DNA of 57,116 bases from positions 1 to 57,116 of the forward strand of contig CABUSR010000009.1 in NCBI GenBank assembly GCA_902494245.1. Reading direction: 5' to 3'. Within the stretch, counting starts at the first letter, position 1; each line of letters starts with the position of its first letter. The notes below the pieces were generated by a model. The model saw only the letters and a list, made by a program, of their open reading frames with translations. It made no database searches and was not told the origin of the DNA. Shown one piece after another: positions 7,002 to 16,232 of the stretch. The position numbers and the translations under genes are program-made. The DNA is from an uncultured Collinsella sp. Its GTDB lineage: Bacteria; Actinomycetota; Coriobacteriia; Coriobacteriales; Coriobacteriaceae.

Positions 7002-8786
7002 ATGGAGCAACTCATCGCCATCATCGAAAAGGGCCAGCCCTTTTTCAACGCGATCGCCCGCAACAAGTACCTCAAGGCGATCCGCGACGGCTTTATCTCC
7101 GTCATCCCCATCATCATCTTCTCGTCCATCTTCTGCCTGGTAGCCTCGGTCCCCAACATCTGGGGTTTCTATTGGCCCGATGACATCAACAACGCTCTGT
7201 GGAAGTGCTACAACTACTCCATGGGCATCCTGGCCATCGCCTGCGCCGCCACCACGGCCAAGCACTTCGCCGACGCTCAGAACCGCGACCTGCCCAAGAA
7301 TAACCAGATTAACTTTATCTCATGCATGTGCGCGGCCATCATCGGCTTCTTGCTCCTTTCGAGCGACACGATCGCCACGGACGCCGCCAGCGGTTTCAAC
7401 ACCACCTATCTTGGTTCCAAGGGCCTGCTGACCGCTTTCATCGCTGCGTTTGTGACCGGCATCATCTACAAGTTCTTCATTAAGCGCAACATCACCGTCA
7501 AGATGCCCGAGCAGGTTCCGCCCAACATCTCGCAGACCTTCAAGGACATCATCCCCTTCTCCGTCTGCATCACCGTCTTTTGGGTTTTTGACATCGTCTT
7601 CCGCGCTGCTTTTGGCTTCTGCTTTGCCCAGGGCGTCATCCAGGTGTTCCAGCCCCTGTTCACCGCTGCCGACGGCTATATCGGCCTCGCTGTGATTTAC
7701 GGCGCCATGAGCCTCTTCTGGTTCGTCGGCGTCCACGGCCCCTCGATCGTCGAGCCCGCCATCGCCGCCGCTCTCGTTGCCAACATGACCGACAACCTGG
7801 CTGCGTTCCAGGCTGGCCAGCACGCTTCCGCTGTCCTGACCCAGGGTGCCCAGTACTTCGTCGTCTGCATGGGCGGCACCGGTGCCACGCTCGTCCTGGT
7901 CTTTATGTTCTGCTTCCTGGCCAAGTCCCAGGAGATGCGCGCCGTCGGTAAGGCCGCTATCGTCCCCGTGTGCTTTGCCGTCAACGAGCCGCTGCTGTTC
8001 GCCGCACCCATCGTGCTCAATCCCGTCTTCTTTGTCCCGTTTGTCTTTGCCCCGATCGCCAACATCTGGATCCTCAAGATCTTTATCGACTTCTTGGGCA
8101 TGAACGGCTTTATGTACACCCTGCCCTGGACCGTCCCCGGCCCCATCGGCACCATCATGGGCCTGGGCTTCCAGCCGCTCGCCTTTGTGATGCTCGCCCT
8201 TATCCTGGTCGTCGACTTCGTTCTGTACTATCCGTTCTTCCGTGCCTATGACGCCCAGAAGTGCGCCGAGGAGGCCGAGATCTCCCAGGAGGAGCTCGCC
8301 GCCAAGAACGCCGAGAAGGCCGCCAAGCTCAACGATGCCTTCCAGGGCAAGGCTGACGCCAAGAGCGTTGCCGCCGGCGCTGCTGCCGAGGCCGTGAAGG
8401 CCGCCGCCCCCGCCGCTCCCGCCGCTCCCGCCGCTGTCGCCACTGAGGCAACGACCGCCAGCGACCTCAACGGCAAGCGCGTACTCGTGCTCTGCCAGGG
8501 TGGCGGTACCTCGGGCCTGCTCGCCAACGCGCTGGCCAAGGCCGCCAAGGAGCGCGGCATCAATCTTGAGACCGCTGCCGAGGCATATGGTAACCACGTC
8601 GACATGCTCCCCGACTTCGATCTGGTCGTCCTGGCCCCGCAGGCCGCAAGCTACCTGGCCGACCTGCAGAAGGACTGCGAGCGCGTGGGCAACAAGTGCG
8701 TCGCCTGCCGCGGTAAGCAGTACATCGAGCTTTCCCAGAACGGCGATAAGTCTCTCGCCTTCGTAAGCGAGCAACTCTCGAAGTAA
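7002..8786 (+). CDS. lacE: PTS lactose-family EIICB permease (module 1)
   Basis: This 594-aa fusion has an N-terminal membrane IIC domain (about 1-420, multiple TM helices), an Ala/Pro-rich linker (about 455-485) and a C-terminal IIB domain. The IIB phosphorylation site is Cys498 in VLVLCQGGG. The IIC keeps the HGPS and NEPLLF segments of the lactose/cellobiose family. It imports lactose (or a related beta-galactoside) with phosphorylation at C6; EIIA comes from lacF. AGGAG precedes the ATG. A 6-phospho-beta-galactosidase gene follows 66 nt after its end, across a small hairpin. Confidence 0.9.
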   Translation: MEQLIAIIEKGQPFFNAIARNKYLKAIRDGFISVIPIIIFSSIFCLVASVPNIWGFYWPDDINNALWKCYNYSMGILAIACAATTAKHFADAQNRDLPKNNQINFISCMCAAIIGFLLLSSDTIATDAASGFNTTYLGSKGLLTAFIAAFVTGIIYKFFIKRNITVKMPEQVPPNISQTFKDIIPFSVCITVFWVFDIVFRAAFGFCFAQGVIQVFQPLFTAADGYIGLAVIYGAMSLFWFVGVHGPSIVEPAIAAALVANMTDNLAAFQAGQHASAVLTQGAQYFVVCMGGTGATLVLVFMFCFLAKSQEMRAVGKAAIVPVCFAVNEPLLFAAPIVLNPVFFVPFVFAPIANIWILKIFIDFLGMNGFMYTLPWTVPGPIGTIMGLGFQPLAFVMLALILVVDFVLYYPFFRAYDAQKCAEEAEISQEELAAKNAEKAAKLNDAFQGKADAKSVAAGAAAEAVKAAAPAAPAAPAAVATEATTASDLNGKRVLVLCQGGGTSGLLANALAKAAKERGINLETAAEAYGNHVDMLPDFDLVVLAPQAASYLADLQKDCERVGNKCVACRGKQYIELSQNGDKSLAFVSEQLSK

Positions 8787-8795
8787 GTAACGCTC

Positions 8796-8829
8796 AGGGC
8801 CAGCCGACCATCCAAGACCGGCTGGCCCT
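8796..8829. terminator. Hairpin between EIICB and LacG (module 1)
   Basis: An 11-bp perfect stem with a 12-nt loop is followed by TTCGATTT, a weak T-run. It is probably a partial terminator or an mRNA-stabilising hairpin that lowers lacG relative to lacE or protects the upstream message. Confidence 0.5.
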
Positions 8830-8852
8830 TCGATTTAGACGATTGGATCATC

Positions 8853-10292
8853 ATGTCCGTTAACCCTGCTAGCGTCACCAACCCGCCTGCGCAGTTTCCC
8901 GAGGACTTTGTCTTTGGCGGCGCCACCGCTGCCTACCAGGTAGAGGGCGAGACCCGCACCCACGGTAAAGGCAAAGTCGCCTGGGACGACTTCCTGGAGG
9001 CCCAGGGGCGCTTTTCCCCCGATCCCGCTTCGGACTTCTACAACCAGTACCCCGTCGATTTGGAGCTGTGCGAGGAGTTCGGCATCAACGGCATTCGCCT
9101 CTCCATCGCCTGGAGCCGCATCTTCCCCAACGGCACCGGCGAGATCAACCCCGAGGGCGTGCAGTTCTACCACGATCTCTTCGCCGAGTGCCACAAGCAC
9201 CACGTTGAGCCGTTTGTCACGCTGCATCACTTCGACACGCCGCTTGCCCTCTTTGAGAAGGGCGACTTCCTCAACCGCGAGACCATCGATGCCTTTGTGG
9301 ACTTTGCCACCTTCTGCTTTAAGGAGTACGCCGACCAGGTGACCTACTGGTTCACCTTTAACGAGATCTGGGCCGACGCCTCCAACACCTACATCGAGGG
9401 CACCTTCCCCGGTGGCGTCAAGGCGCATCTGGCCGAGGCTTTCCAGTGCGAGCACAACATGATGCTCGCCCACGCCAAGGCCGTGCTGGCCTTCCACAAC
9501 GGCGGTTTTAAGGGCAAGATCGGCGTCATCCAGTCGTTGGAGTTTAAGTATCCGCTCAACGAGAACGACCCCGCCGACATCAAAGCCGCCAACAACGAGC
9601 ACGTGCTGCAAAACCAGTTCTTGCTCGACGCCACCTTCCGCGGCGACTATGCGCCCGATACGCTCGAGTGCGCTAACCGCCTGGCAGCCATCTCGGGCGG
9701 CACCATCGAGATCCTAGACGAGGATCTGGAAATCATGCGCGAGGCCGCGCTCTACAACGACTACCTGGGCGTTAACAACTACCAGTGCCGCTTCTTGAAG
9801 GCTTACGACGGCGAGAACGACCTGCACCACAACGGTACGGGCGAGAAGGGCACTGGCCGCTGGCGCGTTAAGGGTATTGGCGAGCATGTGAACAAGCCTG
9901 GCATCCCCACCACCGACTGGGACTGGATCATCTATCCCGAGGGCCTGTTCGATCTGCTCGTCTACATTAAGCAGCGCTACCCCAACTACAAGCAGATCTT
10001 CATCACAGAGAACGGCATGGGCTACAAGGACCCCTACAAGGACGGTTTTGTGGACGACCAGCCGCGCATCGACTACATCGAGCAGCACCTGCGCTGGTTG
10101 CTCAAGGCCATGGAGGTGGGCGTCAACGTGGGCGGCTACTTCCTGTGGAGCCTGCAGGATCAGTTCTCCTGGACTAATGGCTACAACAAGCGTTACGGCT
10201 TCTTCTACGTTAACTTTGAAACCCAGAAGCGCACGCCCAAGGCAAGCGTATACTGGTATAAGCACGTGGCGCAGACCCGTCGTCTGGACTAG
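8853..10292 (+). CDS. lacG: 6-phospho-beta-galactosidase LacG (module 1)
   Basis: This 479-aa GH1 enzyme hydrolyses lactose-6-phosphate to glucose and galactose-6-phosphate. The acid/base is Glu171 (TFNEI) and the nucleophile Glu386 (ITENGMG). The phosphate-binding set S439, W440, K446 and Y448 (FSW...KRYG) matches the LacG pattern; the Trp after Ser is the feature separating phospho-galactosidases from phospho-glucosidases. It is cotranscribed with the EIICB gene and ends at a strong terminator. The ribosome site is weak (GGA), consistent with the upstream hairpin modulating it. It is a paralogue of 13778-15199. Confidence 0.93.
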   Translation: MSVNPASVTNPPAQFPEDFVFGGATAAYQVEGETRTHGKGKVAWDDFLEAQGRFSPDPASDFYNQYPVDLELCEEFGINGIRLSIAWSRIFPNGTGEINPEGVQFYHDLFAECHKHHVEPFVTLHHFDTPLALFEKGDFLNRETIDAFVDFATFCFKEYADQVTYWFTFNEIWADASNTYIEGTFPGGVKAHLAEAFQCEHNMMLAHAKAVLAFHNGGFKGKIGVIQSLEFKYPLNENDPADIKAANNEHVLQNQFLLDATFRGDYAPDTLECANRLAAISGGTIEILDEDLEIMREAALYNDYLGVNNYQCRFLKAYDGENDLHHNGTGEKGTGRWRVKGIGEHVNKPGIPTTDWDWIIYPEGLFDLLVYIKQRYPNYKQIFITENGMGYKDPYKDGFVDDQPRIDYIEQHLRWLLKAMEVGVNVGGYFLWSLQDQFSWTNGYNKRYGFFYVNFETQKRTPKASVYWYKHVAQTRRLD

Positions 10293-10337
10293 TGACTGGC
10301 GGGGTCGCCTGCCCACATAACCTGTCCCCATTTCTCA

Positions 10338-10381
10338 GCCGGGGGCGGCACGTCACACGGCGCGCCGCCCCCGGCCTTTTT
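10338..10381 (+). terminator. Terminator of lac module 1
   Basis: A 12-bp perfect GC stem (GCCGGGGGCGGC and its complement) is followed by CTTTTT. Confidence 0.85.
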
Positions 10382-10397
10382 GTGCAGGTCGGAAGCC

Positions 10398-10620
10398 GTT
10401 TGTCTCAATCTGTAACATCTAGCCGAGTTTTTGGGTCCTAGCTGTTACAGATCGAGACAAACAGAACGCCCGAGCAGAAATATCTCAATCTGTAACATCT
10501 AGCTGGTTATTTCACCCTTAACTGTTACAGATCGAGACAAATGGAATAGGCGGGACCGAATTGTCTAAATCTGTAACACTAAAACCGGTTTTGGACGTCT
10601 GGTTGTTACAGATTGAGATG
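10398..10620. repeat. Three tandem intergenic palindromes, TCTCAATCTGTAACA family
   Basis: Three units (10398-10462, 10481-10540 and about 10561-10620) each carry an arm close to GTTTGTCTCAATCTGTAACA, 25-30 nt of unrelated A/T-rich spacer, and the inverted arm. Units are separated by about 20 nt. Arms are conserved while spacers are not. Two more units lie at 15286-15425 and a lone arm at 24088-24104. No gene is present in this 344-nt gap. Confidence 0.8.
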
Positions 10621-10636
10621 AACGAGCCGAGCACGT

Positions 10637-11638
10637 CTACGCCCGCAGGTCTTTCACGCTGGAACGCTCGACCAACACGCTCGAGACGAGCGTACGGCTT
10701 CTGGAGCTCGGGGCTTCCAGACCTGAGACGACCTCGTTGAGCGCACGGACGCCCAGCTCACGGTGGCGAAACTTCACCGACGTCAGAATCGAGTTGGGAA
10801 TCGTCTTGTAGAGCTCATCGTCGAAGCCGATCACGGACACGTCGTCGGGCACACTCAGACCCTTGTCACGTAGAGCCATCATCACGCCGTTTGCCATGCA
10901 GTCGTTAGCAGCGAGGACCGCCGTGCAATCGGGTTTATCGGCAAGCACAAGGCCCGCGGCATAGCCACTATCCGCATTCCAATCGCCTTGCAGAGGCTCG
11001 GGCGGCTCAATGCCACGCGCCTCGAGCGCCGCTCGCCAACCTTTCATACGGCACTGGCTCGACAGCGCTTCTTTCTTACCAGAGACGAAGTACACGTTCT
11101 TGTGCCCGCGATTCAAGAAGTACTCGCACGCCATGCGCGCGCCGCCCTCTTGGTCGTCACTGACGGTGGAGCAGGTAGGATGTTCCATCGGCGTGATAAT
11201 CACCGTCTTGAGGTCTTTCGGCGCCTCAAAGGTATCAAAGTCATCGACCATCTGGCGCAGATTGAAGATCATGCCGTCGACGGGAAGCTGCGACATCCTG
11301 CGCGCCGCATCGGCAAGGGTCATCTTCTCCCCCGCCCGCTTTTTGATCATCGTGAGCGCAAAGCCTCGCTCTTCGGCGGCATCGGCGATACCGTCAATCA
11401 TGTCCACGGCACCGCCCGACAAGTGGAACAGCACAACGCCGATGCACCCGTAACGGCCCAACTTGAGCGAACGAGCGGCAAAGTTGGTTCGAAATCCGAG
11501 CGCCTCCATTGCCGAATGGACCTTATCGCGTGTCGACTCTCGCACGCTATCGGGCTCGTTGATCACACGCGAAACCGTCTTGAGAGAAACACCCGCGGCA
11601 ATCGCCACGTCGTTCATCGAGACGTTTTTCTTGTCCAT
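10637..11638 (-). CDS. LacI-family transcriptional repressor (lac module 2)
   Basis: This 333-aa protein is a paralogue of 5640-6644. The HTH is at about residues 6-27 (MNDVAIAAGVSLKTVSRVI), followed by a sugar-sensing domain. I place the start at the ATG at 11638, with GGAGAAG upstream; an in-frame ATG at 11701 would add 21 unrelated residues. It is divergent from the EIICB/LacG module 2, with a perfect palindromic operator in between. The recognition helix differs from that of the first repressor (SLKTVSRVI against SEQTVSRTV), as do the operators. Confidence 0.87.
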   Translation of the reverse strand: MDKKNVSMNDVAIAAGVSLKTVSRVINEPDSVRESTRDKVHSAMEALGFRTNFAARSLKLGRYGCIGVVLFHLSGGAVDMIDGIADAAEERGFALTMIKKRAGEKMTLADAARRMSQLPVDGMIFNLRQMVDDFDTFEAPKDLKTVIITPMEHPTCSTVSDDQEGGARMACEYFLNRGHKNVYFVSGKKEALSSQCRMKGWRAALEARGIEPPEPLQGDWNADSGYAAGLVLADKPDCTAVLAANDCMANGVMMALRDKGLSVPDDVSVIGFDDELYKTIPNSILTSVKFRHRELGVRALNEVVSGLEAPSSRSRTLVSSVLVERSSVKDLRA

Positions 11639-11720
11639 CGTTGTCACTGCTTCTCCACTCGATTCTCTATCACTTGTTTTTTGCGTTCTAGCATACACCA
11701 CCTGCCTGACTGATAAATCA

Positions 11721-11745
11721 ACCGTTTACCGAACAATATCGACCA
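11721..11745 (+). promoter_or_regulatory. Composite motif upstream of lac module 2
   Basis: The ACCGTTTACCG motif (11721-11731) abuts GAACA-N5-GACCA (11731-11745), which differs by one base from the lacF site at 5594-5608. I infer that module 2 is also under the regulator binding the GAACA repeats. Confidence 0.45.
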
Positions 11746-11786
11746 CTCACCCGTATATCCTTGTTGCTCTTCCAAAAATGTCTTAC

Positions 11787-11821
11787 GTTGTCATTAACGA
11801 AATGACAACGTTGTCATTTCG
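11787..11821. promoter_or_regulatory. LacI-type operator pair for lac module 2
   Basis: A 24-bp perfect palindrome (11798-11821) contains AATGACAACGTTGTCATT. A second inverted repeat (GTTGTCATT...AATGACAAC, 11787-11809) shares its left half, so two sites overlap. The central CG and flanks resemble the module 1 operators. Confidence 0.7.
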
Positions 11822-11922
11822 CAATACCTTCCTTAAGCAGGAAGGCTTCCGGGCAGTCCTGACCATCCATCGACGACCAGTTCCATCCACATGTATCGCG
11901 CATCAAGTAGCAAAGGAGCTCT

Positions 11923-13701
11923 ATGGACGCCATCGTAAAGATGCTCGAAAAGCATCAGCCGTTCTTTGAGAAAATCTCGAGGAACATATACCTCCAGGCC
12001 ATCAAGGACGGATTCCTTGGGTGCATGCCCATTGTCCTCACCTCTTCGATCTTCCTGCTCATTGCCACCCTTCCCGGCGTCGTTGGCGTCACGCTGCCCC
12101 AGCCGCTCATCGACTGGTGCAACAAGCTGTACAACTTCACCATGGGCGTCATGGGCATCATGGTTGCCGGCACCACTGCCAAGAACTTCACGGCGTCCAT
12201 GAACCGTCGCATGCCCGCCGGCAAGGTGCTCAACGACGGCTCCACCATGGTTGCCGCCCAGTGCAGCATGCTGCTGCTCGCTGTTACGCAGTTCACCACC
12301 AAGTTCAACGGCTCCGAGCTTTCGGTCTTCGACTGCACCAGCATGGGCACGCGCGGTCTGTTCTCGGCCTATATCGCCGCGTTCATCACCGTGTGGGTCT
12401 ATAAGTTCTGCGTCTCTCGCGATCTGACCATTAAGCTGCCCAAGGAGGTCCCGGGCGCCATCGCTCAGAACTTCCGTGACATCATCCCCTTTGGCGGCGC
12501 CGTCATCATCTGCGGCATCATCGATGTCGTCGTGCGCAACCTCATGGGCGTTCCGTTCTCCGAGCTGCTTATTAAACTGCTCTCCCCGCTCTTTACCGCT
12601 GCAGAAACCTATCCTGGCCTTATCCTTATCCAGGCAGCCACCGCGTTCTTCTGGTTCATCGGTGTCCACGGTCCTTCGATTGTCCAGCCGGGCATCGACC
12701 CCATCCGTCTTGCCAACCAGGCCGAGAACCTGCAGGTTCTGCTGGCCGGTGGCCACCCCGCCCACTCCCTCACCTTTAACATGTCGCTCGTGGGTGAGTT
12801 CGGCGGCACCGGCGCCACGTTCATCGTGCCGCTTCTGCTGATTCTCTTTATGAAGTCCAAGCAGCTCAAAGCCGTCGGTAAGGCCTCGATTGTTCCTGTT
12901 GCCTTCGCCGTCAACGAACCGCTGCTCTTTGGCGCGCCGATGATCCTTAACCCCTACATGCTCATCCCCTTTGTTGCCGCCGGCTGCGTCAACGTGAGCG
13001 TTGCCAAGTTCTTTATCGATAACGTGGGCATGAACGGCTTCTCCTTCGTGGTGCCTTGGGCTACCCCTGCCCCCATCGGCATCTTCATCACCACGAACTT
13101 CCAGCTTATCGCCCTGGTGTTTGTCGCAATCATCATCTTGCTGGACGCCATCATCTACCTGCCGTTCTTGAAGGCATACGATAAGCTGCTCTGCGACCAG
13201 GAGGCCGAGCGCGCCGCCGAGCTGGGTCTCGAGTCCGATGGTGCTGCCACCATCGCCGCCAGCACCTCTGCGCCCGCTGTCGAGCAGGCCACCGCTGCCG
13301 TCGAGCCGACCGCCGCTGCCGCCGACAGCAAGCCTGTCGCCGATCAACCCGAGCCCGCTGCCGATGCATCCGCTAAGAAGGATGTCGACGGTCTGAAGGT
13401 CCTCGTCCTGTGCGCCGGCGCCGGCACCTCCGCCATGCTTGCCAACGCTATCAAGGAAGGTGCTGCGCAGACCGGAGAGAACATCGCTTCCTCCGCAGGC
13501 GCCTATGGCCAGCACACTGCCATCATGGATCAGTACGACGTTATCGTGCTTGCCCCGCAGGTTCGTAGCTACTACAACGACATGAAGGCCGACACCGATC
13601 GTCTGGGCATTAAGCTGCTCGCCCCGCGCGGTAAGGAATATATCGACCTTACTCGCGATCCCGCTGGCGCCATCAAGTGGCTCCGCGAGAACCTCGACTA
13701 G
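11923..13701 (+). CDS. lacE: PTS lactose-family EIICB permease (module 2)
   Basis: This 592-aa protein has the same architecture as the module 1 permease: a membrane IIC domain (about 1-425), an Ala/Glu/Pro linker rich in small residues (about 430-480) and a C-terminal IIB domain with phospho-Cys497 in VLVLCAGAG. The ATG follows AAGGAG. It is followed by a second lacG. The two permeases differ along their length and probably have distinct beta-galactoside preferences or expression conditions; this is inference. Confidence 0.9.
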   Translation: MDAIVKMLEKHQPFFEKISRNIYLQAIKDGFLGCMPIVLTSSIFLLIATLPGVVGVTLPQPLIDWCNKLYNFTMGVMGIMVAGTTAKNFTASMNRRMPAGKVLNDGSTMVAAQCSMLLLAVTQFTTKFNGSELSVFDCTSMGTRGLFSAYIAAFITVWVYKFCVSRDLTIKLPKEVPGAIAQNFRDIIPFGGAVIICGIIDVVVRNLMGVPFSELLIKLLSPLFTAAETYPGLILIQAATAFFWFIGVHGPSIVQPGIDPIRLANQAENLQVLLAGGHPAHSLTFNMSLVGEFGGTGATFIVPLLLILFMKSKQLKAVGKASIVPVAFAVNEPLLFGAPMILNPYMLIPFVAAGCVNVSVAKFFIDNVGMNGFSFVVPWATPAPIGIFITTNFQLIALVFVAIIILLDAIIYLPFLKAYDKLLCDQEAERAAELGLESDGAATIAASTSAPAVEQATAAVEPTAAAADSKPVADQPEPAADASAKKDVDGLKVLVLCAGAGTSAMLANAIKEGAAQTGENIASSAGAYGQHTAIMDQYDVIVLAPQVRSYYNDMKADTDRLGIKLLAPRGKEYIDLTRDPAGAIKWLRENLD

Positions 13702-13716
13702 GTTCCTCCCTCTGTT

Positions 13717-13743
13717 GGTGCCCGGATCCCCAGTTCGGGCACC
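13717..13743. other. Hairpin between EIICB and LacG (module 2)
   Basis: The inverted repeat GGTGCCCG / CGGGCACC has an 11-nt loop and lies in the same relative place as the hairpin of module 1, although the sequences differ. It is probably an intra-operon expression-balancing or stability element. Confidence 0.45.
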
Positions 13744-13777
13744 TCTCCCTATTCGAATCCCACAGAAAGGATGACTC

Positions 13778-15199
13778 ATGACCAACCCCATGCAGTTCCC
13801 CGACGGCTTTGTGTTTGGCGGCGCCACCGCTGCTTACCAGGTTGAGGGCGAGACCCGTACGCACGGCAAGGGCAAAGTGCCCTGGGACGATTTCCTGGCT
13901 GCTCAGGGTCGCTTCTCCCCCGATCCCGCAAGCGATTTCTACAACAAGTACCCGGTCGATATCGACCTGTGCCAGCGCTTCGGCATCAACGGTATCCGCG
14001 TCTCCATCGCTTGGAGCCGCATCTTCCCCAGCGGCACTGGCGAGATCAACCCCGAGGGTGTCGCCTTCTATCACGAGCTTTTCGCCACCTGCAACAAAGC
14101 TGGCGTTATCCCCTATGTCACGCTCGATCACTTCGATACGCCCGAGGCCTTTTACCTGAACGGCGGCGAGGGTTTCCTGACGCGCACGACGATCGACGCC
14201 TTTGTCGAGTACGCCAAGTTCTGCTTTGCCGAGTTCACCGAGGTCAAGCACTGGTTTACGTTTAACGAGATTCCCGCAACCGCCGAGGGCAGCTTTATCG
14301 TCGGCAACTGGCCGCACGGCGAGAAGTACCGCCTGGACAAGGCCTTCCAGCTCATGCACAACATGATGGTGGCCCACGCCAAGGCTGTCGTCGCCTTCCA
14401 TGAGGGCGGCTTTGAGGGCGAGATCGGCATTGTCCAGAACCTGGAGCCCAAGTATCCCCTCGACCCCAACAACGCCGCCGACTGCGAGGCAGCTCGCATG
14501 GCCGACGTCATCAACAACCGCTGGGTACTCGACGCCACCTTCCGCGGCCACTATGCAGCCGACACCATGGAGGCTGCGACCAAGCTGGCCCATATCGCCG
14601 GCGGCGAGCTCGACGTCCGCGACGAGGACATCGCCGCGCTGACCGCCGCGCTCCCCTACAACGATTGCCTGGGCGTCAACACCTACAAGTGCCAGTTCCT
14701 GCGTGCCGCCGAGGGCGAAAACGACATCAACCACAATGGCACCGGCGACAAGGGCTCCTCGCGCTGGTTCCTCAAGGGCGTGGGCGAGTCATGCGTGCGC
14801 GAAGGCGTACCCACCACCGATTGGGACTGGATCATCTATCCCGAGGGCCTCTACGACCTGCTGCTGCGCATTAAGAACGATTACCCCAACTACAAGAAGA
14901 TCTACATCACCGAGAACGGCATGGGCTATAAGGACGACTTCGAGGATGGCTTTATCGACGACGCCCCTCGCATCGACTACATGCGTCAACATCTCGCATG
15001 GATCCTCAAGGCAATCGACGGCGGCGTAAACGTCGACGGCTACTTTGTGTGGTCGCTGCAGGACCAGTTCTCCTGGACCAACGGCTATAACAAACGTTAC
15101 GGCCTGTTCTACATCGACTTTGAGACCCAGAAGCGCTATCCCAAGGCGAGCGCGTACTGGTACAAGAACGTCGCGGAGACCGGCCTGCTCATGGCCTAG
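13778..15199 (+). CDS. lacG: 6-phospho-beta-galactosidase LacG (module 2)
   Basis: This 473-aa GH1 enzyme has acid/base Glu164 (TFNEI), nucleophile Glu379 (ITENGMG) and the phospho-galactoside set S432, W433, K439 and Y441. It follows the module 2 EIICB by 76 nt, with AAAGGATGACTC before the ATG. It is highly similar to 8853-10292 throughout, suggesting an old duplication of the permease-hydrolase pair. Confidence 0.93.
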   Translation: MTNPMQFPDGFVFGGATAAYQVEGETRTHGKGKVPWDDFLAAQGRFSPDPASDFYNKYPVDIDLCQRFGINGIRVSIAWSRIFPSGTGEINPEGVAFYHELFATCNKAGVIPYVTLDHFDTPEAFYLNGGEGFLTRTTIDAFVEYAKFCFAEFTEVKHWFTFNEIPATAEGSFIVGNWPHGEKYRLDKAFQLMHNMMVAHAKAVVAFHEGGFEGEIGIVQNLEPKYPLDPNNAADCEAARMADVINNRWVLDATFRGHYAADTMEAATKLAHIAGGELDVRDEDIAALTAALPYNDCLGVNTYKCQFLRAAEGENDINHNGTGDKGSSRWFLKGVGESCVREGVPTTDWDWIIYPEGLYDLLLRIKNDYPNYKKIYITENGMGYKDDFEDGFIDDAPRIDYMRQHLAWILKAIDGGVNVDGYFVWSLQDQFSWTNGYNKRYGLFYIDFETQKRYPKASAYWYKNVAETGLLMA

Positions 15200-15220
15200 T
15201 TTCCGCCGCATACCCCTGTC

Positions 15221-15263
15221 GGCCGCATGCGAATCCCTCCACGGGTTCGCATGCGGCCTTTTT
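15221..15263 (+). terminator. Terminator of lac module 2
   Basis: A long near-perfect stem (15221-15236 with 15243-15258) is followed by TTTTTG. Confidence 0.85.
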
Positions 15264-15285
15264 GTTTTCGCGCGGGTCGGCAGCC

Positions 15286-15425
15286 GTTTGTCTAAATCTG
15301 TAACATCAAGTCGAGTTTTTTGCCTCTACCTGTTACAAATCAAGACAAACGGGAATCACTCTGCCGAAACGTCTCAATCTGTAACAGATATCTGCTCAAA
15401 TCGAGTCTAGGTGTTACAGATTGAG
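15286..15425. repeat. Two intergenic palindromes, TCTCAATCTGTAACA family
   Basis: One full unit lies at 15286-15350 and a second at 15371-15425. The right arm of the second ends at GTTACAGATTGAG (15413-15425) and then diverges from the family consensus. The same 13-mer recurs at 24088-24100, at the far side of the accessory island. Confidence 0.75.
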
Positions 15426-15445
15426 TTTTTGATTTGGGAGGTTGA

Positions 15446-15670
15446 GGATGGGGGATCGCGTGCCGAAAGCATGGTCCCCGGATAAAAAAGCTCGCCGGCC
15501 AGGCCGAAGACATGGCCCACATCAAGGCAGACCTTTGCCCCTGCTCGCCCGAGCAAAAAGTCATGCCCCTCGATGCGCTCTGCCAGTCCGGCACCGAGAC
15601 CCCGCAATGGCGGTGGGATGTGCTGGTCGGAGAGGGCGACCCGCTCTACTGCAAGTCCCGAGAGATCTAA
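15446..15670 (+). pseudogene. Remnant of an unidentified coding sequence
   Basis: A reading frame open from 15446 to the TAA at 15668 has protein-like composition (about 60 codons from 15488, ending WRWDVLVGEGDPLYCKSREI) but no good start codon or ribosome site. I take it as the C-terminal scrap of a lost gene. It is followed by a bidirectional hairpin at 15701-15724. I do not recognise the family. Confidence 0.35.
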
Positions 15671-15700
15671 GTATCCGCTGCAAGGTATAAGAACGAATTG

Positions 15701-15724
15701 GAGCCCTGGTACATACCGGGGCTC
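15701..15724. terminator. Hairpin between the remnant and the 15758 gene
   Basis: A 9-bp stem GAGCCCTGG / CCGGGGCTC (one G-T pair) with a 6-nt loop lies between convergent reading frames. There is no strong T-run. Confidence 0.45.
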
Positions 15725-15757
15725 CTCGTGGTAGTGGCTGTCTAATGAATCTGGTGG

Positions 15758-16102
15758 CTAGGCCTCTTCGCCGCCACTGGATTCAGTTACCGTTTCCTCC
15801 TCACTATGTTGCGTCTCTCTCGTAGCCTCATCAACTTCTGTTGACGAATGTGCCTCTTCGTATACTTCGATGTTCGCCTTGAGCATGGTTGCACTCTGTT
15901 CAGCAAGAGCGATCTTCCTCTGGTGCTTGTCGTAGGCATACAGTCCGATTCCACCTGCGACTAGCGTGGCTACAGAACCGATTACTCCACCCTGGATTCT
16001 TCCAACGGAAATCCCGCCCGCTCTGATATTGCTGATCAGCGCCTGAGGCCCACCGAGCTCTTTCGCCAGATGCGACAATTGCGCATAGTCCCAAGTCGTC
16101 AT
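15758..16102 (-). CDS. Small membrane protein of unknown function
   Basis: This 114-aa protein has a soluble N-terminus, a Gly-rich TM segment (about residues 34-58) and an acidic Glu/Ser/Thr-rich C-terminal half. The ATG at 16102 follows GAGGAAAAGG; a GTG at 16126 is less likely. It is divergent from the XRE-like gene at 16233, with a shared inverted repeat between them. The family is not recognised; it lies at the left end of the accessory island. Confidence 0.6.
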   Translation of the reverse strand: MTTWDYAQLSHLAKELGGPQALISNIRAGGISVGRIQGGVIGSVATLVAGGIGLYAYDKHQRKIALAEQSATMLKANIEVYEEAHSSTEVDEATRETQHSEEETVTESSGGEEA

Positions 16103-16184
16103 TGCCTTTTCCTCACTTTCTTTCACTTCAGCACCGCTTCCACTGGGGTGCTCACTTTCGACAGTGCTATCATGCCATCGGTAA

Positions 16185-16216
16185 ATAAGACGGTATATGT
16201 CCTATAATTGTCTTAT
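16185..16216. promoter_or_regulatory. Inverted repeat and -10 box between divergent genes
   Basis: ATAAGAC (16185-16191) and GTCTTAT (16210-16216) are perfect inverted repeats flanking a TATAAT box at 16203-16208. This is a plausible operator for the XRE protein encoded just downstream. Confidence 0.5.
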
Positions 16217-16232
16217 CTGTTGTTAATGAGGA

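Noticed and set aside
7320..8774. 484-codon minus-strand open frame opposite EIICB
   Set aside because: It is the antisense shadow of a high-GC coding gene; the plus-strand protein has clear PTS motifs and the shadow is Gly/Asp-rich low-complexity. The same applies to 11833-13827.
10398..10620. CRISPR array
   Set aside because: Units are palindromic with variable spacing, few in number, with degenerate arms and no cas genes; this is a palindromic repeat cluster.
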